DNA of 6,632 bases from Eubacterium sp. (GTDB lineage: Bacteria > Bacillota > Clostridia > Lachnospirales > Lachnospiraceae). The position numbers and the translations under genes were made by a program. Below, one piece after another: positions 1-5,500 of this stretch. Under the pieces are notes generated by a model, which saw only the letters and a list, made by a program, of their open reading frames with translations, ran no database searches and was not told the origin of the DNA. The stretch's first letter is position 1. Each line of letters starts with the position of its first letter. The DNA lies in NCBI GenBank assembly GCA_017445525.1, contig JAFSTZ010000210.1:1-6632 (forward strand). The letters run 5' to 3'.

Positions 1-1
1 A

Positions 2-841
2 TCACAGAAGGCCGAGTTCACCGAAGCTCTTCAGCAAGCCGTCCTCGGTAACTGCAGGTGCTATCACATCCGAGATCTCCTTCATGGACGCTGCTCCGTT
101 CTCCATACACACGGATGTTCCGACTGTTTCGAGCATCTCGCGATCATTCTCACTGTCGCCGAGGCCGTATGTGTCCTCCACCGGGATACTGAAATACTCA
201 CATACCCTGAGAACCGCCTGACCTTTGTCAAAGTTTTTGTTCACTATCTCGCCGTTTACGATACCATAGCGATCCGGTTCCTGCAGGAGCAGATGAAAAT
301 CGTCAACCCACTCCCTGCTCGCCTTGAGGATGTTGTCCTTCTCGGGGCTCATGACTATGACTTTGTAGACGGGCTGATCCCTGTACTCTGCCATGGGAAG
401 GATGTTGAGATTTTCCTCTATCTGCTTCCTCCAGCGCAGCAACTCGGAGTTGGCGTCCGTGGCGCTCTGTGCGATAAACTCCTTGAAGCTCTCATCGGTA
501 AATGAGTCGTGAAGGCACTCAACCGTGCGATAGACACCATTTTTCTCGAGACTTGTGAGCACTCTTACCCGCTGTTCCTCGGTCATCGGACAGTCGTAGA
601 GCACTTCCTCACTCTCTCCCCATCCGCTGATGATGCGACCGCCTCCACTTGCTATGATCCCGTCCATGCCGAACTCCATGACAGGTGCGGCCATGCCCTG
701 ATTTCTCCCGGTGCAAAGAAATACGAGGTTTCCTCTCTCCTGCGTTTTTCTGATCGCCTCTACCGCTGAGTCCGGAGGTGTGTTGCATCCCGGCTCCGTG
801 AAAGTTCCGTCTATATCTAAAAATATGATTTTTTTTCCCAT
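2..841 (-). CDS. Cof-type HAD-IIB family hydrolase (probable sugar-phosphate phosphatase)
   Basis: A 279-residue cytoplasmic HAD-superfamily phosphatase with a complete C-terminus (TGA at 4-2). All four HAD motifs are visible. Motif I is DIDGT at residues 9-13, with nucleophile D9 and acid/base D11. Motif II is the Thr of CTGR (T44), motif III is K206 in FDKGQA, and motif IV is GDSEND at 228-233, with D229 and D233 as Mg2+ ligands. The large insert between motifs II and III fits the C2 cap of the HAD-IIB (Cof/YidA) class, whose members dephosphorylate sugar phosphates and sometimes FMN or PLP. The start at 841 puts motif I about 9 residues in, as usual for the family. An in-frame ATG at 877 would overlap the upstream kinase by 32 bases and is less likely. 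The Shine-Dalgarno AAGGGTGA (853-846) is formed by the last codons and stop of the fructokinase gene, so translation is probably coupled. The substrate cannot be read from sequence; a sugar phosphate is inferred from the neighbour. Confidence 0.9.
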   Translation of the reverse strand: MGKKIIFLDIDGTFTEPGCNTPPDSAVEAIRKTQERGNLVFLCTGRNQGMAAPVMEFGMDGIIASGGGRIISGWGESEEVLYDCPMTEEQRVRVLTSLEKNGVYRTVECLHDSFTDESFKEFIAQSATDANSELLRWRKQIEENLNILPMAEYRDQPVYKVIVMSPEKDNILKASREWVDDFHLLLQEPDRYGIVNGEIVNKNFDKGQAVLRVCEYFSIPVEDTYGLGDSENDREMLETVGTSVCMENGAASMKEISDVIAPAVTEDGLLKSFGELGLL

Positions 842-845
842 ATCT

Positions 846-1820
846 TCACCCTTTTCTTTCACTGATAAACGCCTCAACCTCGCTGCGCTCCGGCATCACG
901 CGCAGTGCTCCCTTTCTGGTGGTGATGATGGATGCTGCTGCGTTGGCAAAAGTCAGCATCTGCGTCAATCCCTCTTCATCGTAGTCAAAACCCGGATGCT
1001 CCAGCACATAGTAGAGCACGCAAGCACAGAAGGTGTCGCCGGCTCCGGTAGTCTCGATGGTATCCGGGTTCAGGAAAGGCTTTACGACCACTCTTTCTTT
1101 TTCTAAAAATGCCATGCTGCCCTCGGGGCCTAAAGATACCAGTATCAGCTTGAGGTTAGGGAACATTTCTCTCAAAACAGCTACGCCTTCATCGTATGAA
1201 TCCCTACCGGTAAACCAGGTTATCTCATTGTCCGAGATCTTCATCACATCGCACTGACTCATCCCGTATGATATCCTCTCCTTCGCTCTGTCGAGGTCGC
1301 CGTCCCACAGCGGCGGTCTCAAGTTCGGATCAAAGCTTATGACTGCTCCCGATTCCTTTGCGATACGGATAGCCTCCTTCGTCGCTTCAAAGCAGTCATC
1401 GTCTGTCATGGAGAGCGAGCCGTAGTGGAAAAGCCGGCAGTTTTTGATCAGTTCGGTGTTCAGCTCATCCCTCTTCAGCATCATATCCGCGCCGGGCTTT
1501 CTGTAGAAAGAGAAATCTCTGTCGCCGTTAGGGTAGGTGTGTACAAAGGCAAGCGTAGTGTTACAGTCCGCGTCCATGATGAGACCGTCGGTACCTATAC
1601 CAACCTCAACCAGTGCATCGCGAAGCTGTCTGCCGAACATGTCATCTCCGACTTTGCCGATAAATCCTGTTTTAACTCCCAGTCTTGTCAGCATAGAGAG
1701 AACGTTGCAGGGCGCTCCTCCGGGATTTGCCTCCATAAGAGGATTTCCCTGGGTGCTGACGCCGTTTTCCGTAAAGTCTATAAGCAACTCTCCAAGTGCT
1801 ACTACATCTGTATTATCCAT
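846..1820 (-). CDS. scrK: PfkB-family carbohydrate kinase, probable fructokinase
   Basis: A 324-residue ribokinase/PfkB-family kinase, full length for the family, predicted to phosphorylate fructose with ATP to fructose 6-phosphate in the cytoplasm. The N-terminal VALGELLIDF strand and PfkB signature 1 (GGAPCNV, residues 34-40) form the sugar site. SFDPNLRPPLW at 162-172 is characteristic of fructokinases rather than ribokinases or 2-keto-3-deoxygluconate kinases. Signature 2 is DTIETTGAGDTF at 253-264; GAGD supplies the anion hole and D262 is the expected catalytic base. TTRKGALRVMP near the C-terminus matches the monovalent-cation/nucleotide loop region. The ATG at 1820 has a strong Shine-Dalgarno, GGAGGGA at 1832-1826. 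It is the first gene of a two-gene unit with the HAD phosphatase 4 bp downstream, under the promoter at 1924-1952. No sucrose hydrolase or transporter lies in the window, so a role in sucrose or inulin use is only inferred. The symbol is tentative. Confidence 0.9.
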   Translation of the reverse strand: MDNTDVVALGELLIDFTENGVSTQGNPLMEANPGGAPCNVLSMLTRLGVKTGFIGKVGDDMFGRQLRDALVEVGIGTDGLIMDADCNTTLAFVHTYPNGDRDFSFYRKPGADMMLKRDELNTELIKNCRLFHYGSLSMTDDDCFEATKEAIRIAKESGAVISFDPNLRPPLWDGDLDRAKERISYGMSQCDVMKISDNEITWFTGRDSYDEGVAVLREMFPNLKLILVSLGPEGSMAFLEKERVVVKPFLNPDTIETTGAGDTFCACVLYYVLEHPGFDYDEEGLTQMLTFANAAASIITTRKGALRVMPERSEVEAFISERKG

Positions 1821-1888
1821 GTATATCCCTCCGTATAAATGTGATATATGCCGCTTATCCTGTATCCGTTACTACATGCGGGTGTCAT

Positions 1889-1914
1889 GGCACAACCGGG
1901 AAATCCCGCTTGCC
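1889..1914 (-). promoter_or_regulatory. Palindrome at the start of the fructokinase leader (operator or RNA hairpin)
   Basis: CGGGA-AA-TCCCG at 1897-1908 is a perfect 12-bp inverted repeat, flanked by a second complementary pair, GGCA (1889-1892) and TGCC (1911-1914). It lies just downstream of the leftward -10 element (1924-1929), where a repressor would block early elongation. In RNA it could also form a short hairpin with an internal loop. A related GGAAATCC palindrome occurs in the opposite leader at 2095-2102. Binding by a regulator is inference. Confidence 0.45.
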
Positions 1915-1923
1915 ACCTTCTCC

Positions 1924-1952
1924 ACTATAACATTTTTCACGAGGCAAGTCAA
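1924..1952 (-). promoter_or_regulatory. Sigma-70/A-type promoter for the fructokinase-HAD operon
   Basis: On the minus strand TTGACT (1952-1947) and TATAGT (1929-1924) are separated by exactly 17 bp, one mismatch each from the sigma-A consensus. Transcription should start near 1917, giving a leader of about 95 nt before the ATG at 1820. No better hexamer pair was seen on this strand between here and the start codon. Confidence 0.75.
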
Positions 1953-1960
1953 TGTTTACC

Positions 1961-1990
1961 GTAATCCGTCGAATCCGTCCGTAACCGTCC
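1961..1990. repeat. Three degenerate ~10-bp direct repeats
   Basis: Three consecutive units, GTAATCCGTC, GAATCCGTCC and GTAACCGTCC, share a core close to AAtCCGTC. They sit about one helical turn apart, immediately upstream of the leftward -35 hexamer (1947-1952). That spacing suits an activator array, but the repeats are short and imperfect, and no known regulator is recognised. Confidence 0.35.
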
Positions 1991-2003
1991 GACAAGCTGT
2001 TGT

Positions 2004-2020
2004 TACTGTTCACGGCAGTA
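2004..2020. repeat. Inverted repeat TACTG-N7-CAGTA
   Basis: Perfect 5-bp arms (2004-2008 and 2016-2020) around a 7-bp spacer, 22 bp upstream of the rightward -35 hexamer. The size and position suit a dimeric transcription factor site. The arms are short enough to occur by chance, so this is only a candidate. Confidence 0.3.
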
Positions 2021-2042
2021 TCCGGGCGTCGGCACTAGGATG

Positions 2043-2071
2043 TTGACATATCTTCAAGAAATCTGTATAAT
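2043..2071 (+). promoter_or_regulatory. Perfect-consensus sigma-70/A promoter of the wall-enzyme gene
   Basis: TTGACA (2043-2048) and TATAAT (2066-2071) match the consensus at all twelve positions with the optimal 17-bp spacer. Transcription should begin near 2078, giving a leader of about 78 nt before the ATG at 2156. Such an ideal promoter suggests high intrinsic strength, perhaps held down by an operator or by the leader. Confidence 0.9.
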
Positions 2072-2077
2072 CTGGGT

Positions 2078-2130
2078 ATATCATCATGATACGCGGAAAT
2101 CCGGATACACGGAAACGTGCACCATGATAT
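2078..2130 (+). promoter_or_regulatory. Potentially folded 5' leader of the wall-enzyme mRNA
   Basis: Three complementarities nest between the predicted transcription start and the ribosome binding site. An outer stem pairs ATATCAT (2078-2084) with ATGATAT (2124-2130). Inside it CGGA-AA-TCCG (2094-2103) is an inverted repeat, and CACG-GAAA-CGTG (2108-2119) makes a 4-bp hairpin with a GNRA tetraloop. The Shine-Dalgarno at 2143-2147 lies outside the outer stem. I do not recognise a known riboswitch class. The stems are short and A/T-rich, so the fold is unproven. Confidence 0.35.
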
Positions 2131-2140
2131 TTATATAAAA

Positions 2141-2148
2141 AAGGAGGG
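2141..2148 (+). promoter_or_regulatory. Ribosome binding site fixing the wall-enzyme start
   Basis: AAGGAGGG sits 7 nt before the ATG at 2156. It fixes that codon as the start rather than the in-frame GTG at 2117, which has no ribosome binding site. Confidence 0.9.
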
Positions 2149-2155
2149 ACAATAC

Positions 2156-3607
2156 ATGAAACTGTTGAAAAAAACAGGAGCTCTGGCTCTGACACTGGCG
2201 ATGGTCTTTTCTTCGCTGTACTCCGCCGATCCGGCAGTGGCAAAGGAGCAGCCGGCCTCAGGCGGGACCGTCGTGATCAAGGAGGAAGAGGTAAAGCACT
2301 CGGATGATGCGTCTGACTTTGTGCTTTTGTCGGAAGCGGTTCCGGATGCCATACTCGAGATCCGCTACTACTCAACCTACAACTTCGTCGGTGCGAGGGT
2401 TGACGGGTACGAGGAGCCTGTGGCGCTTCTCACGAAGGAAGCTGCAACAGCTCTGAAGGGCGTCAGCGACAGCCTGATGGAGAAGGGATATCGTCTCAAG
2501 ATATACGACGCTTACCGTCCGCAGAAGGCGGTGGATCACTTCGTCCGCTGGGCAGAGGACACTGCAGACACCAAGATGAAAGAGTATTTCTATCCGGAGC
2601 TTGACAAATCAGTCCTCTTTCCTCTGGGATACATCGACAGGAAGTCCGGTCACAGCCGCGGGAGCACTGTCGATCTGACTCTGTTTGATATGAAGACGGA
2701 GAAAGAGGTCGACATGGGAGGAACCTTCGACTACTTCGGTGAGAAATCCCATCCGGACTACAGAGGCGCTGACCTAACCGAAACACAATACAACAACCGC
2801 ATGATACTCCGTGAAGCCATGATCGCCGGCGGATTCAAGCCTCTCGTTGAGGAGTGGTGGCACTTCACGCTTGAGAACGAACCATATCCGGATACTTACT
2901 TTACTTTCCCGGTCAATTCTGTGGTTGCGGGAATGTCTGACGCAGATACACAGCTCAGCATCGTGGACGTGGCATCGCCGAAGTGGGTCACCAAGCTTGC
3001 CGCTGCCAAAAAGACTGACCAGCTGGTAGTTGTTGCCGCTGAGAAAAAGAAGGCGACCGCTGCCTGGCTCTCTTATCACAAAAAGATAAACGGCAAGTGG
3101 CACATGCTCATGACTACGCCGTGCTTTATCGGAAAGAACGGTCTCGGAAAGAAAAAAGAGGGTGATCTGAAGACTCCTACCGGAACATACAAGTTTAACT
3201 GCGCTTTCGGAAACAACGCGGATCCGGGTTCTGTCATCCCATATACCAAGGCGACTGAGTTCACCTACTGGTCGGGAGATCCCAAGTATAAATACAACCA
3301 GCTGATAGCCGACTGCAGAGAGCACAAGAAACTCGACATCTCCAAATGCGACGAGCATATTGTCGAGTATCCTCTCCACTACCAGTACGCGCTGAATATC
3401 AGCTACAACGCACAAGGCAAGGCAGGAAAGGGTTCAGCCATCTTCCTCCACTGCTTCGGGCCGGGCAAGCCCTGGACCGGCGGATGCGTTGCCATCCCGG
3501 CATATCTCATGAAATACCTGATCACAAGGGTAGATGAAAAGACAAAGATCGTGATAAACACGATAGACAAGCTGGGCGGCGACTGGCCGGCTAACGTGCT
3601 TGAGTGA
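2156..3607 (+). CDS. Exported D-Ala-D-Ala dipeptidase (VanX/DdpX, M15D) fused to a YkuD L,D-transpeptidase domain
   Basis: A 483-residue exported protein with two peptidoglycan domains. Residues 1-29 are a signal peptide: KK-rich n-region, ALALTLAMVF hydrophobic core, and AVA before K30 as the probable cleavage site. There is no lipobox. Residues ~50-245 match zinc D-Ala-D-Ala dipeptidases: R121 in YDAYRP, HSRGSTVD with H166 and D173, and EWWHF with E233 and H236. These correspond to VanX R71, H116, D123, E181 and H184, and the R-H (45) and H-D (7) spacings are the same. Residues ~285-468 match the YkuD/ErfK L,D-transpeptidase fold, with KTPTGTY at 339-345, H432 in IFLHCF and the nucleophile C444 in TGGCVAIP. 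The family domains are known to hydrolyse D-Ala-D-Ala and to form 3-3 crosslinks or attach proteins to the wall. Their joint action outside the membrane is inferred. No vanH, vanA or vanRS genes are near, so glycopeptide resistance is not indicated. It is transcribed alone and converges on uvrC; its last ~77 bp are duplicated downstream. Confidence 0.9.
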   Translation: MKLLKKTGALALTLAMVFSSLYSADPAVAKEQPASGGTVVIKEEEVKHSDDASDFVLLSEAVPDAILEIRYYSTYNFVGARVDGYEEPVALLTKEAATALKGVSDSLMEKGYRLKIYDAYRPQKAVDHFVRWAEDTADTKMKEYFYPELDKSVLFPLGYIDRKSGHSRGSTVDLTLFDMKTEKEVDMGGTFDYFGEKSHPDYRGADLTETQYNNRMILREAMIAGGFKPLVEEWWHFTLENEPYPDTYFTFPVNSVVAGMSDADTQLSIVDVASPKWVTKLAAAKKTDQLVVVAAEKKKATAAWLSYHKKINGKWHMLMTTPCFIGKNGLGKKKEGDLKTPTGTYKFNCAFGNNADPGSVIPYTKATEFTYWSGDPKYKYNQLIADCREHKKLDISKCDEHIVEYPLHYQYALNISYNAQGKAGKGSAIFLHCFGPGKPWTGGCVAIPAYLMKYLITRVDEKTKIVINTIDKLGGDWPANVLE

Positions 3608-3682
3608 TAGATAAAGGCTCAGATAGCGATAACACGATAGACAAACCGGGCGGCGACCGGCCGGCTAACGTGTTGGAGTGAT
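3531..3682. repeat. Head-to-tail tandem duplication of the wall-enzyme gene's 3' end
   Basis: The core is clear. Bases 3553-3608 (end of the gene including its TGA) match 3628-3682 with 50 identities in 56 aligned columns, five substitutions and one single-base gap. Weaker similarity extends leftward from TAGAT at 3531 and TAGAT at 3608, so the two units abut. Translated, the first copy ends NTIDKLGGDWPANVLE and the second would read NTIDKPGGDRPANVLE followed by a stop. The second copy is offset by 74 bp and so is out of frame with the real gene. It fills the convergent gap and runs into the last codons of uvrC. Confidence 0.85.
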
Positions 3683-3687
3683 CTGAG
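3618..3687. repeat. Inverted repeat CTCAGAT/ATCTGAG bracketing the second duplicate copy
   Basis: CTCAGAT at 3618-3624 and ATCTGAG at 3681-3687 are perfect 7-bp complements enclosing 56 bp of the duplicated core. In RNA they could close a long stem-loop at the end of either convergent transcript. There is no adjacent T-run typical of an intrinsic terminator, and the right arm lies inside the uvrC coding sequence. It could be coincidence. Confidence 0.3.
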
Positions 3688-5500
3688 AAAAATATTCCGC
3701 CACTGCTTCGGCAGCTCTTCTGTCCATACCGGGTACCTCGGACAGACTGTCGACGGTGGCATTTTTGATGTCCTCAAGCGACTCAAACGCCCGCATCAAT
3801 ACCTGTCTGCGCTTCGGCCCTATACCCGGGATATCATCAAGCACGGACTTTGTCTGGGATTTTGATCGAATCAGCTTGTGATACTCGATCGCAAAGCGGT
3901 GGGTCTCGTCCTGTATCCTCGTTATCAGATGAAAGCCCTGTCCGTGCGTATCTATCGGTATCTCTTCGTCGCGGAAGTATAGTCCTCTGGTCCTGTGGCG
4001 ATCATCCTTTACCATACCGCAGACCGGGATGTCAACCTCGAGCTTTTTCAACACGTCCTCACACACATGCACCTGTCCCTTGCCGCCATCCATAAAGATG
4101 ATATCGGGCAGATGTGCAAACGAATCCCCCTCGGACAGACCTTCCCTTTTGCTGTGTTCAAAGCGTCTTGTAAGCATCTCTTCCATCGATGCGTAGTCAT
4201 CAGGTCCCGACACCGACCTGATGCGGAACTTCCTGTAGTCGTTTTTCTTTTGCTTTCCCTCCTCAAAAACAACCATGGAACCGACCGTCTCGAAACCATT
4301 TATATGAGAGATATCGTAGGACTCTACGCGATGAAGCTGCCCCTCCATCCCCAACAGGCCTTCTATCTCCTCCATGGCACCTCTGGTTCTCGCTCTCTCC
4401 TGTCGGAGCTTCTCCGAATCCTGCATGAGGACCATGTAGGCGTTTTTCTTGGCGAGTTCCAGAAGCCGCTCCTTCTGTCCGCGTTGGGGTATGGTCATAT
4501 AAACCTTGTGCCCCCTCTTCTCCGAAAGCCAGTTAAGTATAGTTTTACTATCGGAAAACTCTTTTTCTACAACTATCTCCTTTGGCATATACGGTGTGCC
4601 GGCATACATCTGTTTGATAAATGAGGATATAACATCTTCGTCTTTTTCGTACTCGACTCCGGTCAGATAATAATGCTCTCTTCCGAGCACCTTGCCGTCC
4701 CTGACAAAGAAAACCTGCACCACCGCTTCATCGCCCGACCTCGCCATAGCAACGACATCCCTGTCGTCTCTCTCATCCGAAGTGATCTTCTGGCGTTCGG
4801 TGACGCGGCGTATGCTCTCCAGCTGATCCCTGTAGACAGCGGCCTCCTCAAATGCCATGCGCTCGGCGGCTTCTTTCATCTTTTCCTGTATCTCACGACG
4901 GATATCTGCCGTATCGCCCTGGAGAAACTTCAGCGCTTTCTCAAAGTTCTCCCGGTATTCCTCCTCTGTTATATAGCCCTGACAGGGCGCCGGGCACTGT
5001 CCCATATCGTGATATAGGCAGGGACGCTTCTTCATACGGTTGCAGTTTCTGAGGTGATATATCCTGTTTACCAGCTCGATGGACTCACGTATCGCCGCTG
5101 CGCTGGTAAAGGGTCCGAAGTATCTGTTGCCGTCTTTTTTCAGTTCACGTGAAAACAAGAGCCTTGGGAAAGGCTCCTGTATGGTTGCTTTTATATAGGG
5201 ATAGGTCTTGCCGTCCTTCAGCATGGTGTTGTAGCGCGGCTCATGCTCCTTTATCAGGTTGCACTCGAGAACCAGTGCTTCAAGCTCCGAGTCAGTGACG
5301 ATATACTCGAACCATGCGATCCTGGAGATCATCTTTTCGATCTTGGGCGTGACCTTGCGACTTTCCTGGAAGTACTGACGAACTCTGTTCTTCAGGCTTA
5401 CGGCCTTGCCTACATAGATGATCTCATCGGTGGCGTCGTGCATCAGATAGACGCCCGGCTTGGCCGGCAGCTTTTTCAGTTCTTCCTGGATGTTAAACAT
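3665..5500 (-). CDS. uvrC: UvrABC system protein C (excinuclease subunit)
   Basis: A 611-residue UvrC, full length (E. coli UvrC is 610). It makes the two incisions flanking a DNA lesion in nucleotide excision repair after loading by UvrA-UvrB. Domains in order: GIY-YIG nuclease for the 3' cut (GVYLM at 16-20, YVGKA at 29-33, R39, E79); a cysteine cluster C153, C161, C169, C173, as in the reported iron-sulfur site of E. coli UvrC; a UVR motif that contacts UvrB (~195-235); an RNase H-like nuclease for the 5' cut (D396 in YDISH, D471 in MDGGKGQ, H534 in THRFAI); and tandem helix-hairpin-helix DNA binding (IPGIGPKRR at 557-565, VPGMDRRAAEAV at 589-600). The start at 5500 overlaps the ftsH stop by 8 bases and has GAGGAAG 6 nt upstream. 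An ATG at 5506 is too close to that site, and longer frames would add an Arg-rich stretch unlike UvrC. The C-terminus ITPTR and stop lie in the duplicated segment shared with the convergent gene. Confidence 0.97.
   Translation of the reverse strand: MFNIQEELKKLPAKPGVYLMHDATDEIIYVGKAVSLKNRVRQYFQESRKVTPKIEKMISRIAWFEYIVTDSELEALVLECNLIKEHEPRYNTMLKDGKTYPYIKATIQEPFPRLLFSRELKKDGNRYFGPFTSAAAIRESIELVNRIYHLRNCNRMKKRPCLYHDMGQCPAPCQGYITEEEYRENFEKALKFLQGDTADIRREIQEKMKEAAERMAFEEAAVYRDQLESIRRVTERQKITSDERDDRDVVAMARSGDEAVVQVFFVRDGKVLGREHYYLTGVEYEKDEDVISSFIKQMYAGTPYMPKEIVVEKEFSDSKTILNWLSEKRGHKVYMTIPQRGQKERLLELAKKNAYMVLMQDSEKLRQERARTRGAMEEIEGLLGMEGQLHRVESYDISHINGFETVGSMVVFEEGKQKKNDYRKFRIRSVSGPDDYASMEEMLTRRFEHSKREGLSEGDSFAHLPDIIFMDGGKGQVHVCEDVLKKLEVDIPVCGMVKDDRHRTRGLYFRDEEIPIDTHGQGFHLITRIQDETHRFAIEYHKLIRSKSQTKSVLDDIPGIGPKRRQVLMRAFESLEDIKNATVDSLSEVPGMDRRAAEAVAEYFSQITPTR

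Larger units (their letters stand above)
1821..2155. other. Divergent intergenic regulatory region
   Basis: This 335-bp stretch separates the leftward fructokinase gene from the rightward wall-enzyme gene, and I see no coding sequence of its own. From left to right it holds the fructokinase Shine-Dalgarno and about 95 nt of its leader, a palindrome at the start of that leader, the leftward promoter, three degenerate ~10-bp direct repeats, a TACTG/CAGTA inverted repeat, the rightward promoter, and a potentially folded leader ending at a strong ribosome binding site. Open frames that cross it overlap the promoters and have no ribosome binding site. Confidence 0.85.

Noticed and set aside
842..877. 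Upstream ATG for the HAD phosphatase
   Set aside because: It overlaps the kinase by 32 bases and puts extra residues before the DIDGT motif. ATG 841 has a Shine-Dalgarno.
2117..2155. GTG start 13 codons upstream for the wall enzyme
   Set aside because: It lacks a ribosome binding site and would place charged residues before the signal peptide. ATG 2156 has AAGGAGGG at ideal spacing.
2774..3415. 213-codon open frame antisense to the wall-enzyme gene
   Set aside because: It lies wholly opposite a gene with two intact recognised domains and shows no family motif or ribosome binding site.
2156..3607. Vancomycin-resistance locus because of the VanX-like domain
   Set aside because: No VanH dehydrogenase, VanA-type ligase or VanRS regulators are nearby, and this protein is exported and fused to a transpeptidase.
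3608..3664. Bidirectional intrinsic terminator between the convergent genes
   Set aside because: GC-rich CCGG repeats are present, but the stems are only about 4 bp and there is no clear T-run on either strand.
3604..3681. Small frame starting GTG at 3604 and overlapping the wall-gene stop
   Set aside because: It merely reads the duplicated tail (ending GGDRPANVLE) in its old phase, has no ribosome binding site, and is better explained as a duplication remnant.
3618..3687. Small mobile element bounded by 7-bp inverted repeats
   Set aside because: The enclosed DNA is a copy of the adjacent gene end and abuts it head-to-tail. I see no target-site duplication, so tandem duplication explains it better.
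3995..4624. 209-codon open frame antisense to uvrC
   Set aside because: It is a shadow of the conserved UvrC nuclease region, with no recognisable domain.
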